Positions 38,339-46,777 of a stretch of 64,000 bases of DNA are shown one piece after another; the first letter of the stretch is position 1; each line of letters begins with the position of its first letter. Source of the stretch: Duganella sp. Root1480D1 (lineage in GTDB: Bacteria > Pseudomonadota > Gammaproteobacteria > Burkholderiales > Burkholderiaceae_D); NCBI RefSeq assembly GCF_001427305.1, contig NZ_LMFZ01000048.1:287444-351443 (forward strand). Direction: 5' to 3'. A program made the position numbers and the translations under genes. The notes under the pieces are model-generated. The model was not told the DNA's origin and did not search any database. It saw only the letters and a list, made by a program, of their open reading frames with translations.

Positions 38339-38800
38339 TCAGCCGCAAGCCGGCAGCATACAGGGCTGCGGCTTGACGGCGAAATCAAATGGCGAGGTTA
38401 GGCCGGCGGCGATCAAGGCCAAAAGAAGCCGCAGCTTCCGCAGGATCATGCGCAGGTTGTGGCCGCAGCCGCACAGCAGCGCATGGAACGCATCGCCATC
38501 CGTTCCTTTCAACCAGTTCCGTCGCAATCGGCCATCATTTTTCATGTGCCCAATCGCCGGCTCGATGGCGCTGCGGCGCCGGATGTCGCGCCGCAGGCGC
38601 TGCGTAATGTTGCGCTTGAGTTTGGGGTGGTAAACCTTGGTGCCAGGCTGCACCTCAACGCCGCGATAGCCCAAGTCCACAAAGACTTCTTTGGGCTGGC
38701 AATCCGTCAGGATCGCGACTTGTTCCAGCGCTTCAAACAGCGTATGCCCATCGTATGGGTTGCCAGGCATACTGCGCATGCCGACCACCAGGCCTTGCGT
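38339..38800 (-). pseudogene. C-terminal fragment of an IS5-type transposase
   Basis: About 150 codons match the last third of an IS5-group DDE transposase: GMRSMPGNPYDGHTLFEALEQ, VFVDLGYRG with the catalytic Asp, RRRSAIEPAIGHMKNDGRL with the catalytic Glu, then the usual C-terminal helices. The N-terminus is missing. At about 38800 the sequence passes abruptly into an oppositely oriented fragment of another IS. Confidence 0.85.
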
Positions 38801-39075
38801 GCGTGAAGACAGAGATGAGCCTGCACGTGCTTGCCTATAACCTCAAACGCTTAATGACCCTGCTTGGAGTCAACAAAGTGATGGATGCCATCAGGGCATA
38901 CGCCCTTTTTTCCGGGCTTAAACGCATGCTCTGCGCGTTTACTTGGCAGCCCCTGCCGAAAGTGCTGAAGAAGTGGCGATGCGCCCACAACGCCCTTGGA
39001 GACTTCCACATTGATCCATGCGGGTAAAATTACATCGCCGGTTCACATTAATGAGTTTTTACACGGCCTGGCCCC
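38801..39075 (+). pseudogene. C-terminal fragment and end of an IS1182-like element
   Basis: The frame to 39027 begins at the junction with KTEMSLHVLAYNLKRLM, the standard C-terminus of IS1182/IS5-like transposases, and continues through an unrelated-looking tail. Non-coding sequence then ends with TTTTTACACGGCCTGGCCCC (39056–39075), taken as the terminal repeat of that element because it lies at the right distance and a near-identical 20-mer occurs at 17251–17270. Confidence 0.7.
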
Positions 39076-39253
39076 GAAGCGGACGTACAACGTTGACTGA
39101 TAAGCGGCGCCCCGCTTGCTGCGCAACGTCCTCTAGATGGATAGGTTGGACGAAGCCGCTGCGCGGCAGGAGTGCGTGCGCACGATCCGATTCAAAATAC
39201 GACCTCGTCCCTTCTTGGGATTGTTTATCAATAGACATCGAGGCCATCTTAAT
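39076..39253 (+). other. Hairpin-rich left flank of the IS91-type element
   Basis: This stretch contains nested inverted repeats: ACGTTG (39089–39094) / CAACGT (39123–39128) enclosing AAGCGG / CCGCTT. Such structure is common at the ends of rolling-circle (IS91) elements, but the exact element end is not visible. No gene is seen. Confidence 0.35.
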
Positions 39254-40161
39254 ATGGAACTACCCGTCAACGCAATTTTCGCCATCCAATATCGGCAGCA
39301 TTTGCAGCACCTGAAACTGAAAGGCCTGCAGCCAAAGACGATCGACGCCTACGCGCGCGCCATTCGCCGCATCGGTGAACGCTTCAATGGTGATCTTGAT
39401 GGATTAACTGCACAGCAGCTCACGGACTACTTCACGGACTTGTTGTCGACGCACTCATGGAGCGCTGTCAAACTCGACCTGTACGGCCTCAAATTCTTCT
39501 ACACCCATGTCCTGCGCAAGCCCTGGGCCGCACCCGGCCTGATCAAGCCGCCGAAGGCGCAGCGCCTGCCCGACATCGTTACCGTCGCTGAAGTCCAGCG
39601 CATGATCGCCGCCACCCGCATCCTCAGCTACCGCGTGTTTTACTTCACGTTGTACAGCCTTGGCCTGCGCCTGGGCGAGGGGCTGCGCCTGCAGGTATCT
39701 GACATCGACGCGGTGCGCGCCCGTGTGCATATACGCGACGCCAAGGGCAACAAGGACCGCTTCGTGCCTTTGCCGAGCGCCACGCACCAGGTGCTGCGCA
39801 ACTTCTGGCGGCTGCACCGCAATCCTGTCCTGCTGTTCCCAAACCGTGCGGGCGGCTTGAAAGGCAGTGCCAGCGCTACCACACCGCTCGATCGCGGCGG
39901 CGTGCAAATCACCCTGCGCCAGGTGGCGCAGGATTGCGGCCTAAAAAAAAGATCACGCCCCACTGCCTGCGTCATAGCTACGCCACGCACCTGATCGAAG
40001 CCGGCGTCGACCTGATCGAAGTCCAGAAATTCCTCGGCCACCACTCCATCCTCACCACCGCCCGCTACACCCACCTGACCGACCAGACCAAGCACCACGC
40101 CATCGACACCATCAATGGATTGATGAACGGCTTCCACGTCGACTGGAAAGGCGTCAAATGA
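39254..40161 (+). pseudogene. Tyrosine recombinase of the IS91-type element, split by a -1 shift at A8
   Basis: Frame 1 (39254–39994) gives the SAM-like core-binding domain and the first catalytic Arg (LGLRLGEGLRLQ). Frame 2 to 40161 supplies the remaining motifs: HCLRHSYATHL (H-x-x-R), LGHHS and the nucleophile tyrosine in ARYTHL. The frames meet at an A8G run (39943–39951); a single -1 slip in cta-aaa-aaa-ag restores the normal GLKKKITPHCLRH reading. The end overlaps the transposase start (ATGA), as in IS91-type elements that carry an accessory XerC/D-like integrase. It is either a broken gene or one expressed by programmed slippage. Confidence 0.85.
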
Positions 40162-41258
40162 TCCGGCTTGCCACGGTCATCAGCGCCTTCAAGGCAGACT
40201 TCCTGGCGCAATATGGACACCGGCTCGGCGACGACCACCTGCGCGCGCTATTGGCCATGGCCCGCTGCCGTAACCAGGCCAGCCCCAAGATGCAAGTACG
40301 CTGCGAAGGTGAAGCTTGCGCCCATCAGATGCTGGTGCCCCATTCCTGCGGCCACCGTCATTGCCCGCACTGCCAGCACCACGAAAGCCAGCAGTGGCTG
40401 GAGCGGCAGGTACGCAAGCAGCTGCCCGCCGAATATTTTCTGCTCACCTTCACCTTGCCGGCCGAGCTGCGGGCGCTTTGCTGGGCAAACCAGACAGCGG
40501 CTTACGACTTGCTGCTGCGCGCCAGCTGGGAAACCGTCCAGTGCTTCAGCCAGAACGACAAGAGGTTGAAGGGAGAGCCCGGCGCCATCGCCGTACTGCA
40601 CACGCATTCGCGCCGGCTCGATTATCACCCACATGTTCATCTGGTCATGCCAGCGGCCGCTGTCGATGCTGCGCACAAACGATGGCGGACCAAGCCAGGT
40701 CGCAAAGGCTACCTGTTCAGCCACAAGGCACTGGCCAAGGTATTTCGCGCCAAGATGCTGGCTGGCTTTGCTGTAGCCGGGCTAAAGCTGCCGGCGCGCT
40801 GCCCAAGCCAATGGGTGGTCGACTGCAAATCCGTCGGTAGCGGCGCGAAGGCATTGGTGTATCTCGGGCGCTACCTGTACCGCGGCGTGGTGCGCGAAAA
40901 GGACATCGTCGCTTGCGGCAACGGTCAGGTCAGCTTCCGCTTTCAGAATGCCAGGACCGGCAAGGCCGAAGTGCGCACTGTGAGTGGTGCCCAGTTCCTC
41001 TGGCTGGTGCTGCAGCACGTTCTTCCGAAAGGCCTTCGACGCGCGCGTAACTTCGGTTTCTTGCACCCAAACTGTAAGCGCTTGATCGCACTGCTGCATT
41101 TACTGCTTAAATTCGTGCCGCCGCAAGGGCCGGCATTGCTCAGGCCTCGGTCACCGATCAAATGCCCTTGCTGTGGTGCGGCGATGCAGATCGTTAGAAC
41201 GCGGATTCCGGCGGTGCCAATACCGATCTCGGATCGAGGTCAGGCATCCACCATGTGA
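40158..41258 (+). CDS. IS91-family rolling-circle transposase
   Basis: A 366-aa HUH-type transposase. The N-terminal zinc-binding region is visible (CGHRHCPHCQ), then the metal-binding HUH motif in DYHPHVHLVMP, the catalytic tyrosine region VYLGRYLYRGVV, and the C-terminal CPCC zinc motif (IKCPCCGAAM). Length and domain order match complete family members. It overlaps the recombinase stop by 4 nt. Such elements move via single strands and can mobilise adjoining DNA, which fits the assortment of fragments and the attC site found just downstream. Confidence 0.93.
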   Translation: MIRLATVISAFKADFLAQYGHRLGDDHLRALLAMARCRNQASPKMQVRCEGEACAHQMLVPHSCGHRHCPHCQHHESQQWLERQVRKQLPAEYFLLTFTLPAELRALCWANQTAAYDLLLRASWETVQCFSQNDKRLKGEPGAIAVLHTHSRRLDYHPHVHLVMPAAAVDAAHKRWRTKPGRKGYLFSHKALAKVFRAKMLAGFAVAGLKLPARCPSQWVVDCKSVGSGAKALVYLGRYLYRGVVREKDIVACGNGQVSFRFQNARTGKAEVRTVSGAQFLWLVLQHVLPKGLRRARNFGFLHPNCKRLIALLHLLLKFVPPQGPALLRPRSPIKCPCCGAAMQIVRTRIPAVPIPISDRGQASTM

Positions 41259-41490
41259 GCGCGCCCACAGCTCGGTAAAGGATGGAGTTCAGTTCCCGTA
41301 AGCTGAGAATGACGCTCGCCTGAAAGCAGAGCGGAACGCTCCGCATACCAATCGAATGACTGCTCCGACGACGGGAGTGGATCATTTCAAAAGGCAGCGC
41401 GCCTTATTTCATAAGGTTCGCTGACCATCGCGGTGAAATCCAAAGGAGATATTTTCTATACGCCGTGCCCACGGCTCACGGGGCGGGCTC

Positions 41491-41553
41491 GTCCAACAAA
41501 CGGTTCAGATCGTGGCTCGCTTCGCTCGCACGATCTAACCTTAATCGTTAGAT
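41491..41553 (+). repeat. Integron attC recombination site
   Basis: A 63-bp imperfect palindrome with the outer core sites GTCCAAC (41491–41497, RYYYAAC) and GTTAGAT (41547–41553, GTTRRRY). The inner arms GGTTCAGATCGTG (41502–41514) and CACGATCTAACC (41529–41540) are complementary except for one extra base in the left arm, the asymmetry that gives attC sites their orientation. The layout resembles the classical aadA1 attC. The 41259–41490 stretch to its left holds no recognised gene, and no intI gene is in the window, so this is an orphan cassette site. Confidence 0.8.
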
Positions 41554-41892
41554 GTCAGAAGGCTCTGCATCGACTGGCTTCTTCGCGAGGGCCATGAACT
41601 TATGGAAGTGTGGGACGAAGACGCCCTCTAGCACGCGTGACTTGACCCGTCTTTTTGGAAGCTGAACGTAGCTGGCAAGAGCGTCTCCTGTGCTGCGAGC
41701 GGATGACTCCAGGGCCAGCGTCCAACGTCCGAGAAGTGGAAACAAAGGCGTTCTCGTTATCCAACCGCGCCTAGGTGAATGAACCCAAAGCCGGTATGCC
41801 TTGCGGTTGGTGAAGATATTTGCGTGTAGCGCCGTCTTGAGCGCTGCGCTACTTTGATCGAAGATGCTCCCAACACCGCTGGGAAGCGGAGT
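41548..41892 (-). pseudogene. Cassette-associated ORF, N-terminus lost at IS66 boundary
   Basis: On the minus strand a frame is open from the IS66 boundary (an in-frame TAA at 41893–41895) to a TAA at 41550–41548 that lies inside the attC core. It reads IFTNRKAYRLWVHSPRRGW, ending VFVPHFHKFMALAKKPVDAE. No start codon with a ribosome-binding site is seen except a TTG at 41745, so the gene was probably truncated when the IS66 element arrived. The product is not recognised; it is basic and lacks membrane segments. Confidence 0.4.
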
Positions 41893-42985
41893 TTAAACGC
41901 CGGCGAATTTGTCGGCGCAGTTCCAGGGCAGGAAGTCGTCCACCCGATTCACCGGATGGTCGGCGATATGGGTCAGCACGTAGCGCAGCCAGGCCTCGGG
42001 GTCGACACCGTTAAGCTTGGCCGTTCCGATCAGGCCATACATGGCGGCAGCGCGTTCGCCGCCACTGTCTGCACCTGCAAACAGGAAGTTGCGACGACCC
42101 AGGGCCACGCCGCGCAAGGCTCGCTCGGCGGCGGAGTTGTCGATCTCGATGCGGCCGTCATCGCAGTAGCGTGTCAGCGCCGGCCACAGTTTGAGCGAGT
42201 AAAGAATGGCGGCCGCCGTATCGGACTTGCGCGACAGCGTAGCGAGCGTGGCGTGCAGCCATCGTTCGAGGTCGTCGAGCAGTGGTCTGGCATGTTGCTG
42301 GCGAGTGGCGCACCGCTCGTCGGGCGGTTTGCCCCGTATGCTGTCCTCGATGACATATAGCTCGCCAATCCGGCGTAGCGCTTCGGTCGTTACGGCCGAT
42401 GGCCGCGCTGCGTGCAAGTCGTAGAATTTGCGGCGAGCATGAGCCCAGCATGCGGCTTCGCTCACTTTGCCGGTCTCGTAGATGGCATTGAAGCCGGCAT
42501 ACGCATCTGCCTGCAAGAGGCCGCTGAAGTTGGCCAAGTGCGCTTGCGGGTGCTCGCCTTTGCGGTCGGGAGTATAGGCAAACCATACCGCTGGCGGCGT
42601 GCTGTCGCCGCTGGCGCGGTCGTCGCGCACATAGGTCCAAAGGCGCGCCGTGCGCGTCTTGCCATTGCCTGGCGCCAGTACCGGCAGCGGCGTGTCGTCG
42701 GCGTGCAGCTTGGTCGCCGCCAGCACATGCCGGCGCAACGCATCGACCAGTGGGCGCAGCAGCGCTCCGGCGACGCCGACCCAGTTGGCCAGCAAGGCGC
42801 GCTCCAATTCCACGCCTTCGCGCGCATACATAGTGCTTTGGCGGTACAAGGGAATGTGGTCGGCGAATTTGGCCACCAGCACATGCGCCAGGAGGCCGGG
42901 GCCGGCCAGACCGCGCTCAATTGGGCGGCTGGCGGCCGGGGCCTGTACGATGGCATCGCAGCAGGCGCAGGCCAGGAGGGATCGA
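41893..42985 (-). pseudogene. IS66-family TnpC transposase, N-terminally truncated
   Basis: About 360 codons cover the C-terminal two thirds of an IS66 TnpC (normally over 500 aa). The frame begins inside the zinc-ribbon region (LACACCDAIVQAPA), continues with GLLAHVLVAKFADHIPLYRQ, the catalytic Asp in LHADDTPLPVL, QADAYAGFNAIYE, the general IS66 motif ACWAHARRKFYD, and the Glu/Asn box IEIDNSAAERALRGVALGRRNFLFAG. The N-terminal helix-turn-helix and the accessory tnpA and tnpB genes are absent, so it is a remnant. The first few residues encoded up to 43002 are not IS66. Confidence 0.88.
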
Positions 42986-43056
42986 TAGAATAGCACCGCC
43001 AATCAGGAATTGGTACGCCCCGGCCTCCAAAGGCCTCATCTCTGCAAGGAATAAGA

Positions 43057-43473
43057 ATGTCCGTGAAATCCGTAACCCACATCAACCTGCGAGGCGCCGC
43101 GCGCCAAGCATTGGAAGCCTATCACTCGGTCTTTGGCGGCCATCTTGCCTTGGTCACTTACCGTGATGCCGGCAAAGTCGCCGATCCATTGGAAGCGGAG
43201 CAAATCATGTGGGGCCAGGTAATATCGGAAAGCGGATTTCATGTGATGGCATATGACGTGCCAAGCGCCATGAATTGGGACCAAGGCCAGAACTCCTTTT
43301 TCGTATCGGTACGCGGGGACACGGTTGACGAGATCTCGGCCTATTGGGAAAAACTGTCACACGGTGCCAATGTCATTCAGCAGCTGGCGCCTGCAATGTG
43401 GTCGCCGCTTTACGGCATGCTCAACGATCGCTTCGGCGTGACTTGGGTGTTCGATGTCGCTGCTGCCGAATGA
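43057..43473 (+). CDS. VOC-superfamily PhnB-like protein
   Basis: A 138-aa glyoxalase/VOC fold of the PhnB (3-demethylubiquinone methyltransferase-like) subfamily: VTHINLRGAARQALEAYHSVFGG at the N-terminus and the hallmark MWSPLYGMLNDRFGVTWVFDV at the C-terminus. The start has an AAGGAAT ribosome-binding site. Most family members have no assigned substrate. Its stop overlaps the start of a small YdeI-like remnant (ATGA), pointing to a former two-gene operon. Confidence 0.88.
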   Translation: MSVKSVTHINLRGAARQALEAYHSVFGGHLALVTYRDAGKVADPLEAEQIMWGQVISESGFHVMAYDVPSAMNWDQGQNSFFVSVRGDTVDEISAYWEKLSHGANVIQQLAPAMWSPLYGMLNDRFGVTWVFDVAAAE

Positions 43474-43541
43474 GCGAGATTATCTTCTTCGAAGGCGCTT
43501 CGCAATTCCGCGCATGGCTTAGCGAGAAGAAGGGCGCGTGA
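43470..43541 (+). pseudogene. N-terminal remnant of a YdeI/OmpD-associated-family gene
   Basis: A 23-codon frame starting in the ATGA overlap with the VOC gene and reading MSEIIFFEGASQFRAWLSEK before TGA. This resembles the start of YdeI-type proteins (…FRAWL…), which are normally about 190 aa, so nearly all of the gene is missing. Recognition rests on few residues. Confidence 0.45.
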
Positions 43542-43642
43542 CGCCAGCAGGCTACAACCCTTGGCGCGTCTTGTCTGCTTGGACTTATCCCCGTTAGGAT
43601 AGGTGTACCGATTGCACAGGCGATCCCAACACGGAGATGCTT

Positions 43643-44215
43643 ATGAAGTGGAATTTTTTGCCGGTCTCTTTATTCTTGCTTGGCGGCGTTGCCCATTCCG
43701 CTGAAATCTGTGACGCGTTTCCTGAAAACACCGTCTCGATACAGGAGCTGGCCGCCAAGATTGTCGCTGGGCGGGCCGACTTGCTCGTTACAGATATGCC
43801 GCCAAACGAATGCGCACCGAAATCAAAAGCGATTGGCATCATCAGTGCCGGTGTTCCGGTTTGCATGTTCCGAGGGAAGCTTCCTGTCAAGGCCATGATG
43901 CTGGGCGAGGTCGAGAAAGGAGCCGGCGTCGAAGCGATGGGCTTGATCATGCGCGGCAGCAGGGAAGACATCGATTTCGCTCGCGCCGCTTTCAAGGACG
44001 GGAAGGACATCACGGCGGAATATCAAACAAACCGGATCGGAACGCATTTCTTTGGCGAAGCCTATGCATGGCAACGCGGCGATACCTTCATTGTCCTGGG
44101 AACCCACGAGCCGGGATACGACCCTTTGGAAATGGCTTTGCACCTTGAGATGGGTACGAAAAGAGGGCTAACCGAGCTGGACAAGGACTCGAACTCATGT
44201 GAAAAGAAAAAGTAG
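43643..44215 (+). CDS. Exported hypothetical protein
   Basis: A 190-aa protein with a signal peptide (MKWNFLPVSLFLLGGVAHSA). The mature part has four cysteines (ICDAF, NECAP, VCMF, SCEKK) that could form two disulfides in the periplasm, and no recognised domain. The start at 43643 is chosen because GGAG lies 6 nt before it; the ATG at 43637 directly adjoins the SD. Function unknown. Confidence 0.65.
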   Translation: MKWNFLPVSLFLLGGVAHSAEICDAFPENTVSIQELAAKIVAGRADLLVTDMPPNECAPKSKAIGIISAGVPVCMFRGKLPVKAMMLGEVEKGAGVEAMGLIMRGSREDIDFARAAFKDGKDITAEYQTNRIGTHFFGEAYAWQRGDTFIVLGTHEPGYDPLEMALHLEMGTKRGLTELDKDSNSCEKKK

Positions 44216-44374
44216 CAGGCGATTCGCTTACCCCGCCAGGTCACCGCAAGTGACCGCGTTGGCGGCCGAAAAATAGGGGAGCCGTCGCCTGAAAACTTGG
44301 TACTAGCCTCCATGCGCGACACCCGCCGCCAGCGATACAGTGCTAACTCCCTTTACACACTTTCTGGAGGAAGC

Positions 44375-45919
44375 ATGTGCGAATCGACCAAAGTGGCGCG
44401 CCATCTGACACGGCCGAGCATGCCGGCTAACAGTTACGGCGAGCATGATTCCGAACGACGCCAACTGCTCGTTCTGGATGACATTTCCGCAAATGAGCTG
44501 GCACAGCGTGCGGCTGTCCGGCTCGATGTTGCGGCCCAAGCGATGGAAGCCGATGGCAATCGGCGCTTGCACGATGCATGCAGCCAAGCGGAGCAGGAGC
44601 GCCTGCTGATGGATTTGCGCAAGGTCTATGCCCAGGCCAGCCGGATCGAAGAAGAGGCACTTCATATTACGGACGTATGTGTCGAAAAGGCGGTGCTGAG
44701 CAATCGTCCTTTCGAGCTTCGCATCCGGTTCCAGAACTTCGGCCGCGCGCCTGTAGCGTTGGCTGCGGTGAGAACCAATTGGTCCGGTGAATCATTTGTG
44801 ATCGAGCAGCTGGTTGATTGCGCCGGGCGGGATGGGGAGGTCCTGCTGACTTTTGACCAGGACCATACTTTGCCGATTGGACAGGCAGAGTTTGAAGTCT
44901 GCCTGTTCCGTGAAGACGGTGCGATGTCCGGCTTCACGCGCAACGTGTACGTACTGCCTTCAAATCCGCTGTCGCTGGGACTTTCGCCTGCGGGAGCACG
45001 GGTCACCGGCACGTGGAGCGCGCGTGGCGACTACCACCCCGAGTCCGATACCTTTCTCACCGAGTGCATGATCACGCTGGCCAACGGGGATGCATGGCCG
45101 GTGTCGATGGGCCGGAATGTCGCCTGGGAGTTTTGGGATGGCCCGGTTGGCAACGGCACCCGTATTGAAGTGGGCGGCTTCGACTGGTTTGAAGCGATCA
45201 CAGTCCCGGCTTATGGTGTCTGGAACGGCAGTGTCTGGTTCAGTTCGCCGCGCGGCAGTGGCATCTTCAATGTGCTGGATCGCAAGGAAGACATGGCGCT
45301 GTCCATCACCATGCGCGCCAATGACGGCCGCGTCGTCCGTGGCGAAATCACGGTGCGTACCATGCTGTCGTTCGGCGTCAACATCATCAAGGTCGGCAAT
45401 TTCGGCTGGCAGGAGCACGTCGACCTGTATGCTGCCGTCGACCGGATGCGGCAGATCTATGAGCGGCGCGACATCACGCTGCGCCAGGTGAACCGCTTCA
45501 TCATTCCGCCTGATTTGGCAGGAGGCTACCAGACGCTGGACAGCGAAGATGAAATCCGTGACATGTGGGAAGACTGGTCCTGCGCCAACGATTCCATCGA
45601 TGTCTTTGTGGCGCAGGACTTTAACTGGGCTAGCTACAACGGCCTTGCCGGCGGGATTCCGGGGCCTGCCTCAAAAGGCGGCCGGCGCGATGGGGTGGCG
45701 GTGGAAAAGACCGGTTATACGGATGGCAGCGGGACACAGCGGCTGGATGTGGCCACCCTGGCGCAATTGATTGGACACGAAGTGGGCCACTACCTGGGGC
45801 TGGAGCACCTGGAAGACGCCAACAACATCATGCGCAGCAATACCGGTGTGCGTGGCCCGGATATCAACTACGACCAATACCGCCGGATGTTCCCGCATGG
45901 TTTCATGCACTACGAATAG
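44375..45919 (+). CDS. Zinc metalloprotease-like protein (HExxHxxGxxH)
   Basis: A 514-aa protein without a signal peptide. The C-terminal domain contains HEVGHYLGLEH (about residues 468–478) followed by NNIMRSN, which has the zinc ligands, catalytic Glu and Met-turn of metzincin proteases. The long N-terminal part (about 90–340) is beta-rich (LRIRFQNFGRAPVALAAVRTNWSG) and may be an Ig-like interaction region. A strong ribosome-binding site (GGAGGAAG) sets the start at 44375. It is followed after 10 bp by a HEAT-repeat gene with its own SD, so the pair forms an operon. Substrate and location are unknown. Confidence 0.8.
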   Translation: MCESTKVARHLTRPSMPANSYGEHDSERRQLLVLDDISANELAQRAAVRLDVAAQAMEADGNRRLHDACSQAEQERLLMDLRKVYAQASRIEEEALHITDVCVEKAVLSNRPFELRIRFQNFGRAPVALAAVRTNWSGESFVIEQLVDCAGRDGEVLLTFDQDHTLPIGQAEFEVCLFREDGAMSGFTRNVYVLPSNPLSLGLSPAGARVTGTWSARGDYHPESDTFLTECMITLANGDAWPVSMGRNVAWEFWDGPVGNGTRIEVGGFDWFEAITVPAYGVWNGSVWFSSPRGSGIFNVLDRKEDMALSITMRANDGRVVRGEITVRTMLSFGVNIIKVGNFGWQEHVDLYAAVDRMRQIYERRDITLRQVNRFIIPPDLAGGYQTLDSEDEIRDMWEDWSCANDSIDVFVAQDFNWASYNGLAGGIPGPASKGGRRDGVAVEKTGYTDGSGTQRLDVATLAQLIGHEVGHYLGLEHLEDANNIMRSNTGVRGPDINYDQYRRMFPHGFMHYE

Positions 45920-45929
45920 GAGTCAGGTC

Positions 45930-46436
45930 ATGTCAAATGCTAAACAAACACCGCTCGTGCGAAGCTCCATAACGGCTGACCTGGGCAAGCTGCCGCTAGT
46001 GCAATTGCGGCGTGAAGTGAACCAGAAGCTAATGGCCGCCACCTGCGCATTCGGCAAGCCAGCCAAACCGGAATTCGATGCAAGGGAAGTCGGATTGCTA
46101 TTGAGGGTTGCCCGCGAGCGGTTTAGCGGCGAAGGAGCCCTGCTGCGCCGCCAGGCCGTGCGCGCCCTGGCGGGTATCAATGCGGATGACGCCGCCCCGC
46201 TGCTGGAAGCGCTGGTGCTGAACCAGGCCGAGCACGACAGTGTGCGGATTGCGGCGCTTCACGCTCTCGGTCGCCGGGGTACAAAGTTGATCGAGAGGTT
46301 GAGACTGGATTTGTCGCCGATGATGGCAAAACATGCGCATCGGCTGTGCGAAGGTACAGAAGGGCGCAAGCGCATGCGCATGAACGGACATATCCCTTAC
46401 GATCAAAGCGGTGCCGATGGTGCTTGCCGGGGGTAG
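45930..46436 (+). CDS. Small HEAT-repeat-like protein
   Basis: A 168-aa helical protein. Residues about 55–115 show two HEAT-type units (GALLRRQAVRALAGINADDAAPLLEALVLNQAEHDSVRIAALHALGRRG). The start at 45930 has AGGAG; upstream in-frame codons lie inside the protease gene in a different frame and are ignored. It is coupled to the metalloprotease by a 10-bp gap and likely interacts with it, as an adaptor or inhibitor; this is inferred from position. A terminator follows. Confidence 0.7.
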   Translation: MSNAKQTPLVRSSITADLGKLPLVQLRREVNQKLMAATCAFGKPAKPEFDAREVGLLLRVARERFSGEGALLRRQAVRALAGINADDAAPLLEALVLNQAEHDSVRIAALHALGRRGTKLIERLRLDLSPMMAKHAHRLCEGTEGRKRMRMNGHIPYDQSGADGACRG

Positions 46437-46469
46437 TCGCTAACTGCCTACGCTTGACCTGGCAGGGTA

Positions 46470-46504
46470 AAGGCTTGCGGGCATAACAGCCGCAAGCCTT
46501 TTTT
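46470..46504 (+). terminator. Terminator of the metalloprotease–HEAT operon
   Basis: AAGGCTTGCGG (46470–46480) pairs perfectly with CCGCAAGCCTT (46490–46500), followed by Ts. Confidence 0.93.
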
Positions 46505-46572
46505 GTTGCAGCGCGTCCGTCCAAGGCAATCTATTGCCAATGTGACATTTCATCGAAACTTTTTCACACATG

Positions 46573-46601
46573 TTGATAGTTTTGGTGAGAATCTTTACAA
46601 C
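46573..46601 (+). promoter_or_regulatory. Candidate promoter of the CDI operon
   Basis: TTGATA (46573–46578) and TACAAC (46596–46601) are 17 bp apart in a markedly AT-rich stretch (46510–46660) of otherwise GC-rich DNA, upstream of the first CDI gene. The AT-richness could also attract H-NS-like silencers. The leader would be about 170 nt. Not certain. Confidence 0.4.
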
Positions 46602-46777
46602 TCTAGCATGTTATATTTCCAGCTAGTAAGTTGCGTTAATAAAAATCATGTAATTCATTCTGCAACTGTTCGGTGCCGCTAAAACTGCGCCCGCATGGAC
46701 AGGCTTGCATCCCAGGCTCCGGTTCGAAAAGATCCACCTGAGGCACCGCTCGGCGTCGCCGCATCACGCGCGCCCTG

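Noticed and set aside
39254..40161. Integron integrase (IntI) to explain the attC site
   Set aside because: The recombinase reads as XerC/D-like and the extra IntI-specific patch between the catalytic motifs is not seen; it belongs to the IS91-type element.
45771..45929. N-terminal extension of the HEAT-repeat gene inside the protease gene
   Set aside because: It overlaps the HExxH-coding end in another frame, while ATG 45930 has a good ribosome-binding site.
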